Shown piece by piece: positions 11,428 to 22,911 of a stretch of DNA of 64,000 bases. This stretch comes from Antitrichia curtipendula (lineage: Eukaryota; Streptophyta; Bryopsida; Hypnales; Leucodontaceae): assembly GCA_951230915.1 (NCBI GenBank), contig OX579639.1, positions 15,562,001 through 15,626,000 on the forward strand, in the 5' to 3' direction. Under the pieces are notes generated by a model. That model ran no database searches and was not told the origin of the DNA. It worked only from the letters and a program-made list of their open reading frames with translations. The position numbers and the translations under genes are program-made. The number at the start of each line of letters is the position of its first letter. Within the stretch, counting starts at the first letter, position 1.

Positions 11428-12903
11428 TTAGTCTTCTGCTGAATCAGATGCGTCATGGTCAGGAGGGAAGAGAATTTTTCCCTCCATCCTCAAATGTGCT
11501 TTCCAAAAGGATTCAGCTAGCAATTCATGTGCTTGTGTTGCTTGCACGAGCATGCTTTTCATCCTAGCTTCTTTGTCTTTTCTCGTTTCCACAGCCTCTA
11601 CACTTGAATCTTCTTCTTCTTCTACACCATCAATTTCGTTTACCACAGTTTCTTCAATGTCTTCAATTTCTACACTTTCGGCTTCAACCTCGTCCATTTT
11701 TAGGTATCTTCTCATCTCCTTTGCAGCTTGTATAGCTACCATAAAAATATCTGCATTCTCAAACTGTCCTAGCTGATTTGTATTCTCCATGCGCATAATT
11801 CGTTCTCCTTCCTTTGCCCACTCATCATCAAACTTGTCTTGGTGTATTATGCACAAGTTGTGAAGGCAGATGCATGCGGTAACCAGATTTGGTACATGTC
11901 GAAGAGGCATATCAATTCTCTTCAACATAATCCTCCACCTCCCTTTTAATATACCAAATGCTTTTTCTACAGCCATTCTTGTTGAAGATTGTATGAAATT
12001 CCAGTGAGCCTTTGCTCTAGGTAATCCATCCTTTTCACCTTTGAAAGGAGAATAAAACCATGGTCTCATTGGATAAGCGGCATCACCCATCAGTTTACAA
12101 GGTAATAGCTCACCTTTCATCATATTTTTTCCAATGTCTGAATTTTGGAACAAAGTCCAATCATGGCAGCGTCCAGCCCATCCAAAATCGTAATCCCAAA
12201 ACTTACATTTACTGTCTACTACACCTTGAAGTAGAACTGAATAAAAACCTTTCCTACAATAATATGAAGTAGGATCTATAGGAGGAGCAATTATAGGAAT
12301 ATGACTTCCATCAACCGCTCCTATTACATAAGGTAATCCCCTAAGCTCTTCAAATTCGGCTGCAATTCTACTCAAAGAAGCTCTTGATTGTTTCTCAATT
12401 ACCAATGGTTTTAAATGCTTCTCAATTGCTGCACAAAACTCCCTAACAATGATAGATGCAGTACTCTCATGAATTCCATACGTTTCACTACAACCACGTA
12501 AAGAATTACCACTACTCAATCTATTCAAAGAGAGAGCAACTCGATTTCTAAGAGGAATGGAAGCTCTATATTTTGTATCCAAACGACTTAGTGATGGAGA
12601 TAAAATACCACACAAATAATCAAAAGTTTCAGGAAGTAAACTTGTATGTTGCTTGAATAATTTCACCGAGTAGCATCCAAATAATTGTCTATCTGCAAAA
12701 AGGGTACTCCGATCATACATCCAAATGCTCCGTGTCCTCGGAGAAGTACCATTCTCTCCAACCATCACAAAAAACATCATTGCCATGGCAACATAATGTT
12801 GTTGCAAAGCAAGTTGTTGCAAAATTGCAACAACCACCATAACATGTCGCACGGCCATGAAGAATACAAGAGTCACTAAGACTTTTTGTCTTCGTTCATC
12901 CAT
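11428..12903 (-). CDS. PIF/Harbinger DDE transposase (HARBI1-like nuclease)
   Basis: This 491-aa, single-exon protein cuts and pastes the element. The DDE_Tnp_4-type core is clear: GAVDGSHIPI with Asp198; GDAAYPMRPW with Asp274, the family's 'GD.aYp' block; and VEKAFGILKGRWRI with Glu313. Asp248 in GRCHDWTLF matches the usual GS.HD box but with a changed Gly-Ser. A helical region with a helix-turn-helix-like segment (RNRVALSLNRLSSGNS ... YGIHESTASIIVREF, residues about 119-155) precedes the core. The C-terminus is acidic (EIEDIEETVV). The start MDERRQKVL at 12903 is chosen over an upstream in-frame ATG at 13086 because the preceding segment reads into terminal-repeat sequence. No stops or frameshifts. 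Confidence 0.93.
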   Translation of the reverse strand: MDERRQKVLVTLVFFMAVRHVMVVVAILQQLALQQHYVAMAMMFFVMVGENGTSPRTRSIWMYDRSTLFADRQLFGCYSVKLFKQHTSLLPETFDYLCGILSPSLSRLDTKYRASIPLRNRVALSLNRLSSGNSLRGCSETYGIHESTASIIVREFCAAIEKHLKPLVIEKQSRASLSRIAAEFEELRGLPYVIGAVDGSHIPIIAPPIDPTSYYCRKGFYSVLLQGVVDSKCKFWDYDFGWAGRCHDWTLFQNSDIGKNMMKGELLPCKLMGDAAYPMRPWFYSPFKGEKDGLPRAKAHWNFIQSSTRMAVEKAFGILKGRWRIMLKRIDMPLRHVPNLVTACICLHNLCIIHQDKFDDEWAKEGERIMRMENTNQLGQFENADIFMVAIQAAKEMRRYLKMDEVEAESVEIEDIEETVVNEIDGVEEEEDSSVEAVETRKDKEARMKSMLVQATQAHELLAESFWKAHLRMEGKILFPPDHDASDSAED

Positions 12904-13668
12904 CTTGAACAAATGGCAATGAAAAGAGAGAGATGAAAGGCTGAAATTCTCTTGATTTATGGAATCGGCCCGACTTCTTAGCCCCAAGGGCTTTACATAT
13001 GGGAGAATCGGCCCCCATGATGATCTTAGAATAATTAATGCTTGAAGATGGCCTCTAGCCCAAAACGGGCTGAAATTTGGGTGCAATCGGCCTCAAGCCA
13101 AATCGGCCCAGCCTCTAGGTGTAAAGCAGCCCTGAGTTTAGTTTTTTGTGCAAGTTGGCCAGGAAGTTGCAATACTAGTGTCATTGGTTGACTGGGAAGT
13201 TGCAAAGAGTCATTGATTGGGTGGGAAGTTGCAACGCTGGGGGCTCTTGCTCTCTAGGGGAGCAAAAGGGATTCCTTGGCGTTATGGTTAACATTCTAAG
13301 GTGTTGAAATTTTCTCCAAATTTGTCCAATAAATATTTGATACTAAAAGTGCTTTCAAAATGGGTTTTTTACTTTTGGATTCATTTTTGGGGCACTTGAT
13401 TGCTAGTAATAAAAATATACAAGAGACAAGTTGGGACTTAGAGTTGGGACTTTGACTTTCACACTATGAGTCCCAAGACCTACACTTATTGTGTTTTTTT
13501 ATTCACCTTCACAACCCAAAAAAGTTGGGATATAACCTTGACCAAGACTTAAAAAATTGGGACTTAGGCACAATATGAAGTCACCCAAGAGAGAATCAAT
13601 CCATGTTGGCCGATTTTGCAAACATATCACAATAGCACACTTAACTTAAAAACAAACAAACATATGTG

Positions 13669-14604
13669 TTAACCACTGAAAAGGACCAGCATGCGGTTTT
13701 TGGCAGTATAAAAAATTTGGGCGGGTACTTGTGACTGGAGATTTTCATATTTTTGGTTGAAATTTTAATAGAAGGTGGGCGCAAGGAGTACCTTTCATAT
13801 GCACTAAATTTCATGACATTTGGAAATAGGAGTCAAAAGTTATGGCCAAATATGTTACTTTTTTTCGTAACTGGGCAGCCCGGGCAGATCAGAAAAAATC
13901 ACTTTTTTCAAAAATAAAAATTTGAAATTGGTTTTCTAGAGTTATATATACGTGGAAAGCTTTTAATCATTCCATTTCAACCAGTGAATCAAAAATTATG
14001 AGGATTTTTAGTTTGCGGGCAGTTACAGATTCTCTACTCTAAAATAAACTTTGAAGTTGTTTATTTAACTCAATTTTTAATATTTTTTGAAAAAATAAAT
14101 TTCATAGGATGTAGGTTGTTTATTACAACAGTACAACCATTGGGATTTATATTTTTCAATTCTATCGTTTAATTCTTAACAATTTAGTATTTTGGATCAT
14201 TCTCTACTTCTCTCTACTTACTATTTTTTTTTGTATATGTTGTACAATATCAAATGATTTGAAAAATTTTAAGCATGTAGAGAACTTGTTTAGATAAAAG
14301 AATTTAAAGATGCACCACCATTTTGGACATTTTTTCATACAAATGTGACCTTGTGAAGTGCAGCTGCCCTATTTTTGGCAGGGACAAAAAAAAGATTTTT
14401 GCCAATTCAAATGCTAATATCTTCCAATCCGCATGGTGGAAAATTCTGAAATTTTTTCGACATCTTCTAAAACTAGTTTGCTATAAGATCCTACGGTTAC
14501 ATGTGTCAAAAAAGTTTTTTTTTCAAAAATTTGGTACTTGTACTAAAAATGGCAATTTTGGAGTGTTTTTGGTGAAAACATAGTCATAGAACTTTAGGGG
14601 TTAA
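13669..14604 (+). mobile_element. TTAA-flanked non-autonomous element, full-length copy 1 (936 bp)
   Basis: Starts TTAACCACTGAAAAGGACCA and ends CTTTAGGGGTTAA, with TTAA at 13669-13672 and 14601-14604. It aligns along its length by eye with the copy at 47161-48113: GGGCAGCCCGGGCAG, CTCTACTCTAAAATAAACTT, TACCACCATTTTGGACATTT-like, GTGAAGTGCAGCTGCCC and GGTACTTGTACTA occur in the same order. It has no coding capacity. TTAA plus C-rich ends suggests a piggyBac-like or Tourist-like non-autonomous transposon. Confidence 0.8.
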
Positions 14605-14910
14605 ATAAACAAATGTACTAAAAATAGACACATCTTTTAGTTATTCAATTTGCTTCAAAATGGTAGTTAATATCTTGAATCCATAGTTATCACATTCTGA
14701 GAGGTGTTTGTTAGATCTTTAAAAGTTATACAAATACTTTTTTAATAGTACTACGGCAATACACTGTCTTTTTAATTTAAAAAAATACATTTTACTTGCT
14801 TAGTGGTTATCAATGCGGTCCAAACATCATCAACTAGGCTCCCACCCCATATGTACTATAGTAGAAGTTGTTGGATACAAGTTCCTTGATTGTGATAGGT
14901 AGTGATTGAC

Positions 14911-14965
14911 TATATGTGTATGTGTATGTGTGTATGTGTGCGTGCTCGCATGTGCGTGTATATGT
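14911..14965. repeat. GT-rich microsatellite
   Basis: Imperfect TATGTG/TGTG repetition in intergenic DNA. Confidence 0.85.
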
Positions 14966-15129
14966 CTACAAAGGTATCCATATGTGCCTAAGTTTTGAAG
15001 GGAAAGGAAACATTGATGCACCTTCAAATACTTCTTTATATCCTAAAATGCACATTCTATACAAATAAGCAAATGTTGTTAACTCTCTTTATGATTTAAG
15101 AGTAAAATAAGGTTGTGTTCTATTGTTGG

Positions 15130-15875
15130 TTATCCCGCAAAGGACCAAGTATCTCCTCATAGGACGTATGAAAGTTTGGTTAGATTCTTACAATTTTAAT
15201 TTTTGAAACTATTTTTGAAGATAGAAGAACATGTTAGCTTTCTAGGAGTACACTTTTTTTTCAACTATTGCCTTGTAGCAAAAAATTATGCTACCCTAAG
15301 CTTATATTGAGGTTTGTTGAGCAACAAAAAAAAAATCATAAAAAATTGAAATTTGAAATTAAAAAATTTGATTTTTATAGAAGATATTTTTCATTACTTG
15401 AAAATGCTTGATTGATTCTATTTGGATAAGTGATGTGAAAGTTATAAAGTGTCTTGTTTTTTCAAGCAACCAAAACATCTTCAAAAAATAACTTATATGA
15501 TTCATTTATAAACTTAGTTTTCATACAATTTTCTATAGAAAAGTTCCACATAGATTAGTTCATTTATTAGAACAATTTCATTGTTGGAATTAGTGTGTTT
15601 CAATTCCTTCTTAGAATTATTAACAATTTTGGTTTTTCTTTTTATCTTGTATAAGAAAAAACAATTTATTCATTTTAAATGCAAATATCTTGAAACCTAT
15701 ATAGTCAAAGTTTTTGAAATTTCTTCTACACAATTTCATACTAGTGCAATGCAAGATTCTATAGTTAGATATGCCCCCAAAACAAAGTTTTAAAAGTTTT
15801 GCACTTTGGAATAGAAATGACAGTTTCAAGTGTTTTTTGACCCAAAATAAAAGGTCTTCATCCTTTAGGAATTAA
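15130..15875 (+). mobile_element. TTAA-family element, diverged copy (about 746 bp)
   Basis: Left end TTATCCCGCAAAGGACCAAG, right end TCCTTTAGGAATTAA; interior features in family order (AAATGCAAATATCTTGAAAC, later GACAGTTTCAAGTGTTTTTTG). The ends are partly decayed (TTAT instead of TTAA at the left), so this is an older insertion than the copies at 13669 and 47161. Confidence 0.65.
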
Positions 15876-16600
15876 AGACACCCATCCATTTGAGAGGATT
15901 CTCTTGGATCAATAATTGAAGAGAATAAGAAAGGATCACCCACTCCTCTTCCAAGGAGTGAGACACAACAATAAGACATCAGATAATCCTTGAGAAAAGT
16001 GATGTGTGCAACCCACTTTTGGGACACAGCTTCCTTTTTATCCTCAACATAACAAGTGTCACCTGATGTACCCATCAACAGGACTTTCCTTAACTTACAG
16101 GACACACTTGCCTTGGGAATTGAAGTCAGCTTTGACTCCACAACCCGACGTGACAATTTTGCAAGGGAGTTTTCCACAACTTAAAGACTGAAAAACAAAA
16201 GGAAAATAAAGAAGAAAAAAACCCACTCATACGCTCAAACATCTCTGTACTTTCGATTTAAACAATTTAATACGAAATTAAGTAAATTGATATCTTTTTT
16301 TAATTCTACAGCTTACCCACCTCTGCACCCAACTATACTAGCAGTAGGTAGGTAGGTGATTGCCTCCACCTTCCCAACTTTGGACTCATTAAAGTGTCAG
16401 ATGTGCAAGTAGCTCGCCACAATGTCACGATAGAAAACTAGTACTACAAGCGACATGGCTGATAGGCTTGAAACACGATCATCAATTTGACAAAACTCAA
16501 GTGATCCCACTCTGGAAATTAGTATGATCTGATCATAACATCAGAGGATATGTACCAATGTAAGAGAACATGGTGGTGAGGTAATAGATGCACATGAAAA

Positions 16601-19600
16601 TTATGATCCATGAGGAATGCTCTTGGGGTCAGGAATTGGTGGAATGAGGATACATAATCCTGGTTCTCCTTTCGCCACATCAAGTGCTTTGTTGATCACG
16701 TTAAAAGGAAACTGCAAAAATTTAGACAGACATACTTGATTAGTGTGATCCAATGATTCAGCTTGACAGACTGTTTGGAAGCAATGTCAGCCTTCTCTGT
16801 ACCTTCAAATCGTGGCTCTGCAATGCTTGACCAAGTCTATTTGAGCAGAATGTTGGAACTAAATAACCAGTTTTTTCAGAACCACACCATGATACACAGA
16901 GATTGAAGCCTCTGTGTGATCAATTTGACATCGGGGAGACCTACCATGAGTCACGAGGAAGATGATTCTCTTTATGATGCTGTGTAAAAGTCTCTGCAAC
17001 CGTCTGATTGTACTGAAAACCCTATTGAAAGCACTGGAAAAATTTGTGTAACATTATGGATTCCAATTATATAAGAAAACAAGGCGGTTATTACCAAGTT
17101 CCGACAGAAGCTGATTTAAGGGAAGGAAATAAGAACCTTTTTAGCGATCTCCACTTTTATTGCACCAGCCTTGTACAAGTCGAAGAGGAATTGTGCACCT
17201 TCTAAAAGCTCTGCTGGGTGCTGTACATAATCTGCCAGAACAGGCACTGCAACCACCAAGCTTTTGCTTCCTGCCGTCACATGCACACATCCTGCCAGTT
17301 TAGCAATGATTCTACAGCTTCTCTCAATTTTATTTATTTTTGAAACAAATGAATCGAAATTTCATTGCCAGAAAGAAATAAGAATACAACCAGCCACAAG
17401 TGGCCTGGCAAAGACCCCCCTTCTCTCAATTTTGCATAACCAGCTATTGAGCCTGAAGAAGGTATTCATCACTGGACCATCATATGCATCAATAAAAAAT
17501 GTTACATAACTTTTGCTTTCCAACTTACCATTGGGCAACTGATGGTGACAAGATCGACACAAAAACCTAAACCCTAAAACCCCTAAAACCCTAAGCCGCA
17601 CATTATGATTTGCCTTGCATAAGAATGATGCTAGCGACCAACGTTTAACAAGGTTTCAGTACAATAAGGTTATTTCAAGAACTTAAGACAGCACCGTAAA
17701 GAGAATCTTCCTTATTTTTCATGTAAGGATCTCACTATAGTCACACTTATTATAACAGTCACACTCTGTATCATGGGGTGGTGGGTAAGATCATCGATTA
17801 CCTGCAAGTTCCCTAAGGTTGAGTACGGGTGCATTGCAACCAAGGCTGACCAACATTCCCTTCGGAGCTAAGCCATGCACAACATCTGCAAAATTGCTCT
17901 TCCCTTCCAAATCAAACACCACGGCCACACCCTCTCCAGATGTCAACTCCTTCACTTCATCTGCAAAGCCATAGCCCTGATTGACAACGATGACTTCATT
18001 ACAGCCATTCTTTTGTGCACGCTCCACATCGGCCTCAGAGTTGACAGTTCCAATCACAACAGCTTTGAGATGCTTCGCCCACTGGGAAATAATGGATCCA
18101 AGTCCTGTTGCCACGCCGTGAACTAAGACTGCATCACCACGCCTCAAGGGGCAGAGCTTCTTCAACAGCATCCATGCCGTCAAGCCTGGGAAGAGCAGAG
18201 CCGCAGCTTCTACGTCGGTGATGTAGGGGGAAAGTGGAATTAAGCAGTTTATTGGCACTACACTTGCCTCACTGAAAGCTCCCTTGTTGGGTGGGTTGAC
18301 GTAGCCTACTCGCTGGCCTATTTGATGGTTCAAAACTCCAGTACCTGGGGACTCAAAGCAAACCATAACGGGTGTTAGAGGAAAACGAAGAACAGAATAG
18401 AGCAGCAGCTCCTTCGTTGGTGATGTTAGCTCACAACAGAAGAAACAACTGCAAAATTCTCTCGTTTCTTCTGTTGTGAGTCAGCTCGATTCTGAGCCCC
18501 AATTACCTAAAAAATTACTAAAACTCATCTGAAGTTTGCATGTCTCGTTTGAGAATTGCCTCTTCTCGTGGAACACAAATCTTGCACAATGACACCCTCT
18601 CACGATGAATCAGGCAGCACCTCCGAGTGAAAAAAAACCTTGTTAAAAGTTCCAAAACTTCAGCAACTACTTGAACCCTAAGTCCTAGTGGTCATTTTGT
18701 TATTCAATTTCACACAAGACAAATGACGGTTCCTATCCGTGGTTAGAATGACACATGCCCTGCAGATGAGCTTTCCACGATTACATATAATATAACTCTC
18801 CTCCATGCCAACTTCAAATCTGAGGTAAACCCAAACGCCCGCTCCTCCCTGCTTCTGTTGTGGTGAAATCTCTTAATGAGGATAATGACTTGCAAAAATT
18901 CCAAAGACATCAACAGCTGCTAGAACACTGAACCCTAAACAGTCCAGTACCTGGGGAATCAAAGCAAACAATGAGAAAGAAAGTTCCTAGTGAGTATACG
19001 ACTAATGTCAAAAAATTCCAAAAACATCCACTGCTACTTGAACCCTAACAGAAAAAAGTTATACAATATTGTTGATGATTCACCACTCCCATACCTGTGG
19101 ACTAAGCAAACAATGGAACCAATCTCCTAGTCAGTATACTAACTTGTAAAAAGTTCCAAGAACATTCACTGCTACTTGAACCTAAAAAAGAGACTTCAAA
19201 CTTCAAATTTCAGAAGCCATAGGAAATCTGAAAGACTCATGCATTGGCACATAATACTTAGTTCAGTGATAAAAACCAACAGCGCTACTGCCAGGAAGCG
19301 AACAGTGAAAAAGAAAGCTCCTAGTAAGACAACTAACTTGGAAAAAGTTCCAAAAACATCCACTGCTACTTGAACTCTTAACAGAAAAAAGAAGCTAGAC
19401 AACATTGTTAACGATTCATCACTCCAGCAACTGGGGACTAAGCAAACAATAATGAGGAACCAATCTTTGAGCATAAAGCCTTGTTAAAAGTTCAAGAACA
19501 TCAACAACTACTTGAACGAAAAACAGAGACTTCGAATTTCAAATTTCAAAAGCCATGGGAAATCTGAAAGACACATAATACATTGGCACATAATACCTAG

Positions 19601-19816
19601 TTCAGTGAGAACCCCAACAGCGCTACATCCAGGAGTGAAGATTTGATGACTCGGGTGATGGAGTCCGCCTCTACAATCCTCCACGTCTGAGTCGTTAAGA
19701 CCAATTGCTGTGTGTCGAACCTCAACTTCATTGTAACCAGGGTGAGGAAGCTCAACATCTTCAACTTGGAGATGGTGACGACCTCCGACGGTATGCACTC
19801 GCACGGCTTTCACCAT
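16601..19816 (-). CDS. Zeta-crystallin/quinone oxidoreductase-like medium-chain dehydrogenase
   Basis: A probable NADPH-dependent quinone or enone reductase of the MDR superfamily, cytosolic as far as visible (no clear transit peptide). Four exons on the minus strand: 19816-19597, 18344-17802, 17270-17137, 16711-16601, total 1008 nt, 335 aa; all junctions are GT..AG and in phase. Order: N-terminal GroES-like fold (MVKAVRVHTVGGRHHLQVED..., GYNEVEVRHTAIGLNDSD), IGQRVGYV at about 82-89, AALLFPGLTAWMLL before the nucleotide-binding loop HGVATGLGS at 149-157 (consensus AAAGGVGS), a Rossmann domain, then the C-terminal MDR end (AGAIKVEIAKKFPFNVINKALDVAKGEPG). No zinc ligands, as in the QOR branch. 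The glycine loop is unusual (VATGLG). Start MVKAVRV is chosen by family position; an in-frame ATG lies 21 nt upstream. The exact substrate cannot be inferred. Confidence 0.85.
17319..17433 (-). mobile_element. Small retroposon insertion with 13-bp target duplication, in intron 2
   Basis: An 89-bp insert (17332-17420) is bounded by identical 13-mers TTCTCTCAATTTT at 17319-17331 and 17421-17433. On the minus strand the insert ends in an A-rich tail (TTTCAAAAATAAAT) after AATGAAATTTCGATTCATTT, as in a 5'-truncated LINE or a SINE inserted by target-primed reverse transcription. Confidence 0.8.
18360..19590. repeat. Oxidoreductase intron 1: degenerate repeats containing exon fossils
   Basis: The intron is made of at least five diverged units sharing AAAAGTTCCAAAAACATCCA, CTGCTACTTGAACCCTAA and CTGGGGACTAAGCAAACAAT. 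The last motif matches the sequence at the exon-2 acceptor (CTGGGGACTCAAAGCAAAC at 18345 onward). A further segment at 19196-19298 repeats the region around the exon-1 donor (TAGTTCAGTGATAAAAACCA, CAACAGCGCTACTGCCAGGA versus the real exon at 19597-19637). Confidence 0.8.
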
Positions 19817-19837
19817 GATTCTTCCTGTTTGCCCCAA

Positions 19838-20760
19838 ACCCTAAACCTCAGTCAAAAACTTTGGGTAGAATGAGAGCATGGTTTCAGAAATGTGGAGGAC
19901 ATACTTGGAGACAAATGGCATTTTGAAAATTCGTATGGAAACCTTGATTATAACCTTAAGTTCTGAAAGACATACTTGGAGATGAATAGCAATTTGAATA
20001 TTCGTATGGATACCTTGATTATAACCTTAACTACAGGTACTTCTCGAGCACTCCCCCAAGCCCTAAACCTCTGTCAAACGTTGGGTAAAATTCACACTCA
20101 CGAAATTTTTTCAAACATTTAAATTCGCATGGCATTTGAAAACTGGAAAAGAGCGCCTTGATTACGACCTTCAGTTCAAAATTTTCATATTCACTCTCTC
20201 AAACCACGTCATCGTCATTCAAATTCATTACCCAGCATCACCAATCAAATTTTCTTCGACAACATTGCCGAATGTAATCTTCCAAATAAAAACATGCAGA
20301 ACTACGAGCACTTCTCGAGCACGCCCCCAAACCCTAAACCTCTGTCAAATGTTGGGTAAAATTCCCAAACTCGCGAACATCGTTTCAGCAGTGTGGTAGA
20401 CACACTTAAATTTGCATGGCATTTGAAAACTCGAATAGAGCACCTTCGACTCAAAAAATTCTCACTCACACCCTAAAATCTCGTCATTGTAGCACAAATT
20501 CGTTACCCCAGCATCACCAACAAAACTTTCTTCGACAACATTGCCAAATGTAAATCTTACAAATAAAAAACGTTAACATACAGGTAAGTTACTTACTTTA
20601 CACTAGAATACGCCGGATACAGGAGTCCCAAAACGCAACAGAAGCACAGCCGATTTGGAAATTTGAACGGCGGGGGTGCCTTGATTATGACCTTCAATTC
20701 AAGAGTTTCATACTCAATCCCGAAATCATGTCATTGTAGCGCGGATGCTTGACCCCCAGA
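19838..20760. repeat. Tandemly repeated 5' flank of the oxidoreductase gene
   Basis: About three diverged units of roughly 280-300 bp upstream of the minus-strand gene. Each has CCAAACCCTAAACCTCTGTC, GTTGGGTAAAATTC, GCATGGCATTTGAAAACT, CCTTGATTA(T/C)(G/A)ACCTT and CAGCATCACCAA...TTCTTCGACAACATTGCC. A partial unit continues to about 20760. The promoter region has evidently been multiplied, so the active start region cannot be chosen by eye. Confidence 0.8.
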
Positions 20761-22480
20761 ATGGAATTCCGAGTCAAATTCCTTCGAGAACATGCTAAAA
20801 TTGAGAGAAACTAGGGACACTAAATCCAAACTTATGCGCTGCAGTGAAGTGTAACTCATGAGAGGCTCAGGAATTCCTTCAAGCACATTCTGAAATTGCA
20901 CCTGGCCGGACGACTGATGCTCTGCATGACGACAAGTGGACTCCAGCTAAGCCAGCCAGCTGGACGTACCATTGTTTACCAATGAGGCAGGGGTCCCTTT
21001 TGCATGGGACTCCTATAGTGAAAAATATTGTCTTCTACGGCCAACCCTAATCCTTGAATTAATTGATTAGTTCCTCTTAGGCATCTAGCAAAGCATAATA
21101 CCTTCCTAGCATAGAGAGGACCATTATTTGCTAATACAATGTTACGGGAACTTGGAGGGTTTAAAGTAGCGACAAAAGAATGGATTCTCTCACTTGAGGT
21201 TGGTTGGTTTAGGTTTAGTGTTTCTTAATCACCTCTAATGTAATTGGGTATGGCAAACCAAACTATTATATAGATTTGATATAAATTAAGTAATTTTTTT
21301 GTCGAAAAGTGTCATATGTCATCTTGTCATTGCTTTAGGTGATGTAAACCTCTCAAAACTTGATGTTGGAAACTCAATTTCAAGCAGTGCCATACTAGAT
21401 CTAATTCTCGTGTTTGATATACATTCCATCTTGGTAAAAACATTAAACATTATTACTTATTGTGGATGGAAGTTTTTGAGTTCAAATTTGAAATTAAAGA
21501 ATGGTCTCAAATTAGGTTAGAAAGGTTAAGAAAGAATAAGAAAGGATATGAAAGAATAAGAAAGGGTATGAAAATTAACCAACTACAAAGTAAAGTTGTT
21601 TTTTTGTAGACTTGAATGACTCTCTAAAACTAAGCGTATGGATTGGTATGTCAAAATGAGCTAATTTGGAGCCATTAATTATACTATTAATTTAGTGGTG
21701 CTTGTCCAAATGGCTCATGTAGTGACCAAATACATCTCTAACTTTTAAAATGAATTTGAAAAATTACCCAAAGATGGATTTTTTTGTCCAAATCAAGGTT
21801 TTTTTCTCTCTATGGAATAACTATCTAACAAAATATATGAAAGAAGTTTTGTTGTTAAAATTTATTTATTTATTTATTTTATTTAGCCAACCTTTCAAAG
21901 AGACACATTGACCAAAAAATGGTTGTTTGGGCATTTAGAAGTTAATACAATCATGTGGAGTTTTTTGATATCTTCATCCTTTTGGAGTGCATAGTTTATT
22001 TTTATTAGAAAGATTAGACAAGCACATCCACAATAAATTTCATTTAATTTTGAGAAATATGGACATTTTATATACAAGAAATTGGATAGAAAATTCTACT
22101 TGCTAAAGACTATTTCATCATAGCTTTAATCCTCAAAAGATCAAGGATACTTCAATTTTCAAAAAAGTAAAGACACATTACAAAAGTACATTTGCAAGGA
22201 TTATTTACTAATGACTTTTAAATAAAAGTTGTAAACTATGACTCATATATCACATCTATACAATTGAATGTACAATTTCAAATTTATCAAATAATATTTG
22301 AACCTATGCCAATCGTAGAACCTAAATTATTTATATAAATTTATATCTTCAATATAAAATCTACTTTTCCTTTTGCTTCCATATTGTTGGTCATAACTTC
22401 AAGTATACAATGAGGAAGGATGACACATTCATTTGGAGTTTCTTTGATCGTTGCATTGGATGAGATTTCGGGGTCCTAAA

Positions 22481-22696
22481 GGGCTGCAAGTTCCCGAATT
22501 GTTGGAAATGCAAGAACTGCGCCAAATCAGCCCAAAATTATTGTCCAAACTATTATCACATTAAAAAATTATTTTTAATTATATTTTAATAATTTTAATT
22601 ATTAATATTTAACATTTTATTATTATTTATTTATTTATAATCCTGGATAGTAGTGGCTAGTTCCCATCACTGTCGACAGGCCTAAAACAACTCTCC
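22481..22696. mobile_element. Short AT-rich MITE, copy 2 of 3
   Basis: GGGCTGCAAGTTCCC at the left matches 62396 onward. An AT-only core of about 100 bp follows, and the right part (GTGGCTAGTTCCCATCACTG, AGGCCTAAAACAACTCTCC) corresponds to the right part of the 62.4-kb copy. It has no coding capacity. Confidence 0.55.
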
Positions 22697-22911
22697 AAAG
22701 GAGCTGAAAAACATCCAATGGTATAGTTACTTAGACTTATTGGATTATCCATTTTATTTTTGCAACAACTCAACAAATTAAAGCTAGTTGTTTACACATT
22801 TATTTTGGTCAACTCAATATTTATAAGTAAAAAGAAAAGATACATTATTTGTAGGTGATAAAAAAAATCCCATGTTACTCCCCATTGTTGTCCCTATTCG
22901 GGCTAAAGACT

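Larger units (their letters stand above)
9647..13132. mobile_element. Complete PIF/Harbinger DNA transposon, 3486 bp
   Basis: Terminal inverted repeats of about 34 bp: the left end starts GGGCCGCTTTACACCTAGAG, the right end in reverse complement GGGCTGCTTTACACCTAGAG, both continuing GC(C/T)GGGCCGATTTG. The element is flanked by the trinucleotide TGA on both sides (9644-9646, 13133-13135), matching the 3-bp target duplication of Harbinger elements although the usual site is TWA. Inside are the two expected genes, a Myb/trihelix-like protein (+) and a DDE transposase (-), converging tail to tail with a gap of about 30 bp. Both reading frames are open and the TIRs nearly perfect, so the insertion appears young and possibly autonomous. 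Confidence 0.92.
13133..16600. other. Intergenic between Harbinger and the oxidoreductase gene
   Basis: No gene seen. It contains two TTAA-family elements (listed), a GT-rich microsatellite and ordinary AT-rich sequence. The 3' UTR of the minus-strand oxidoreductase gene should lie just left of 16601. Confidence 0.6.

Noticed and set aside
17565..17600. Telomere-like CCTAAACCCTAAAACCCCTAAAACCC in the oxidoreductase intron
   Set aside because: Only about four imperfect units; too short to be an interstitial telomere tract with confidence, though the AAACCCTAA words also recur upstream of the gene.
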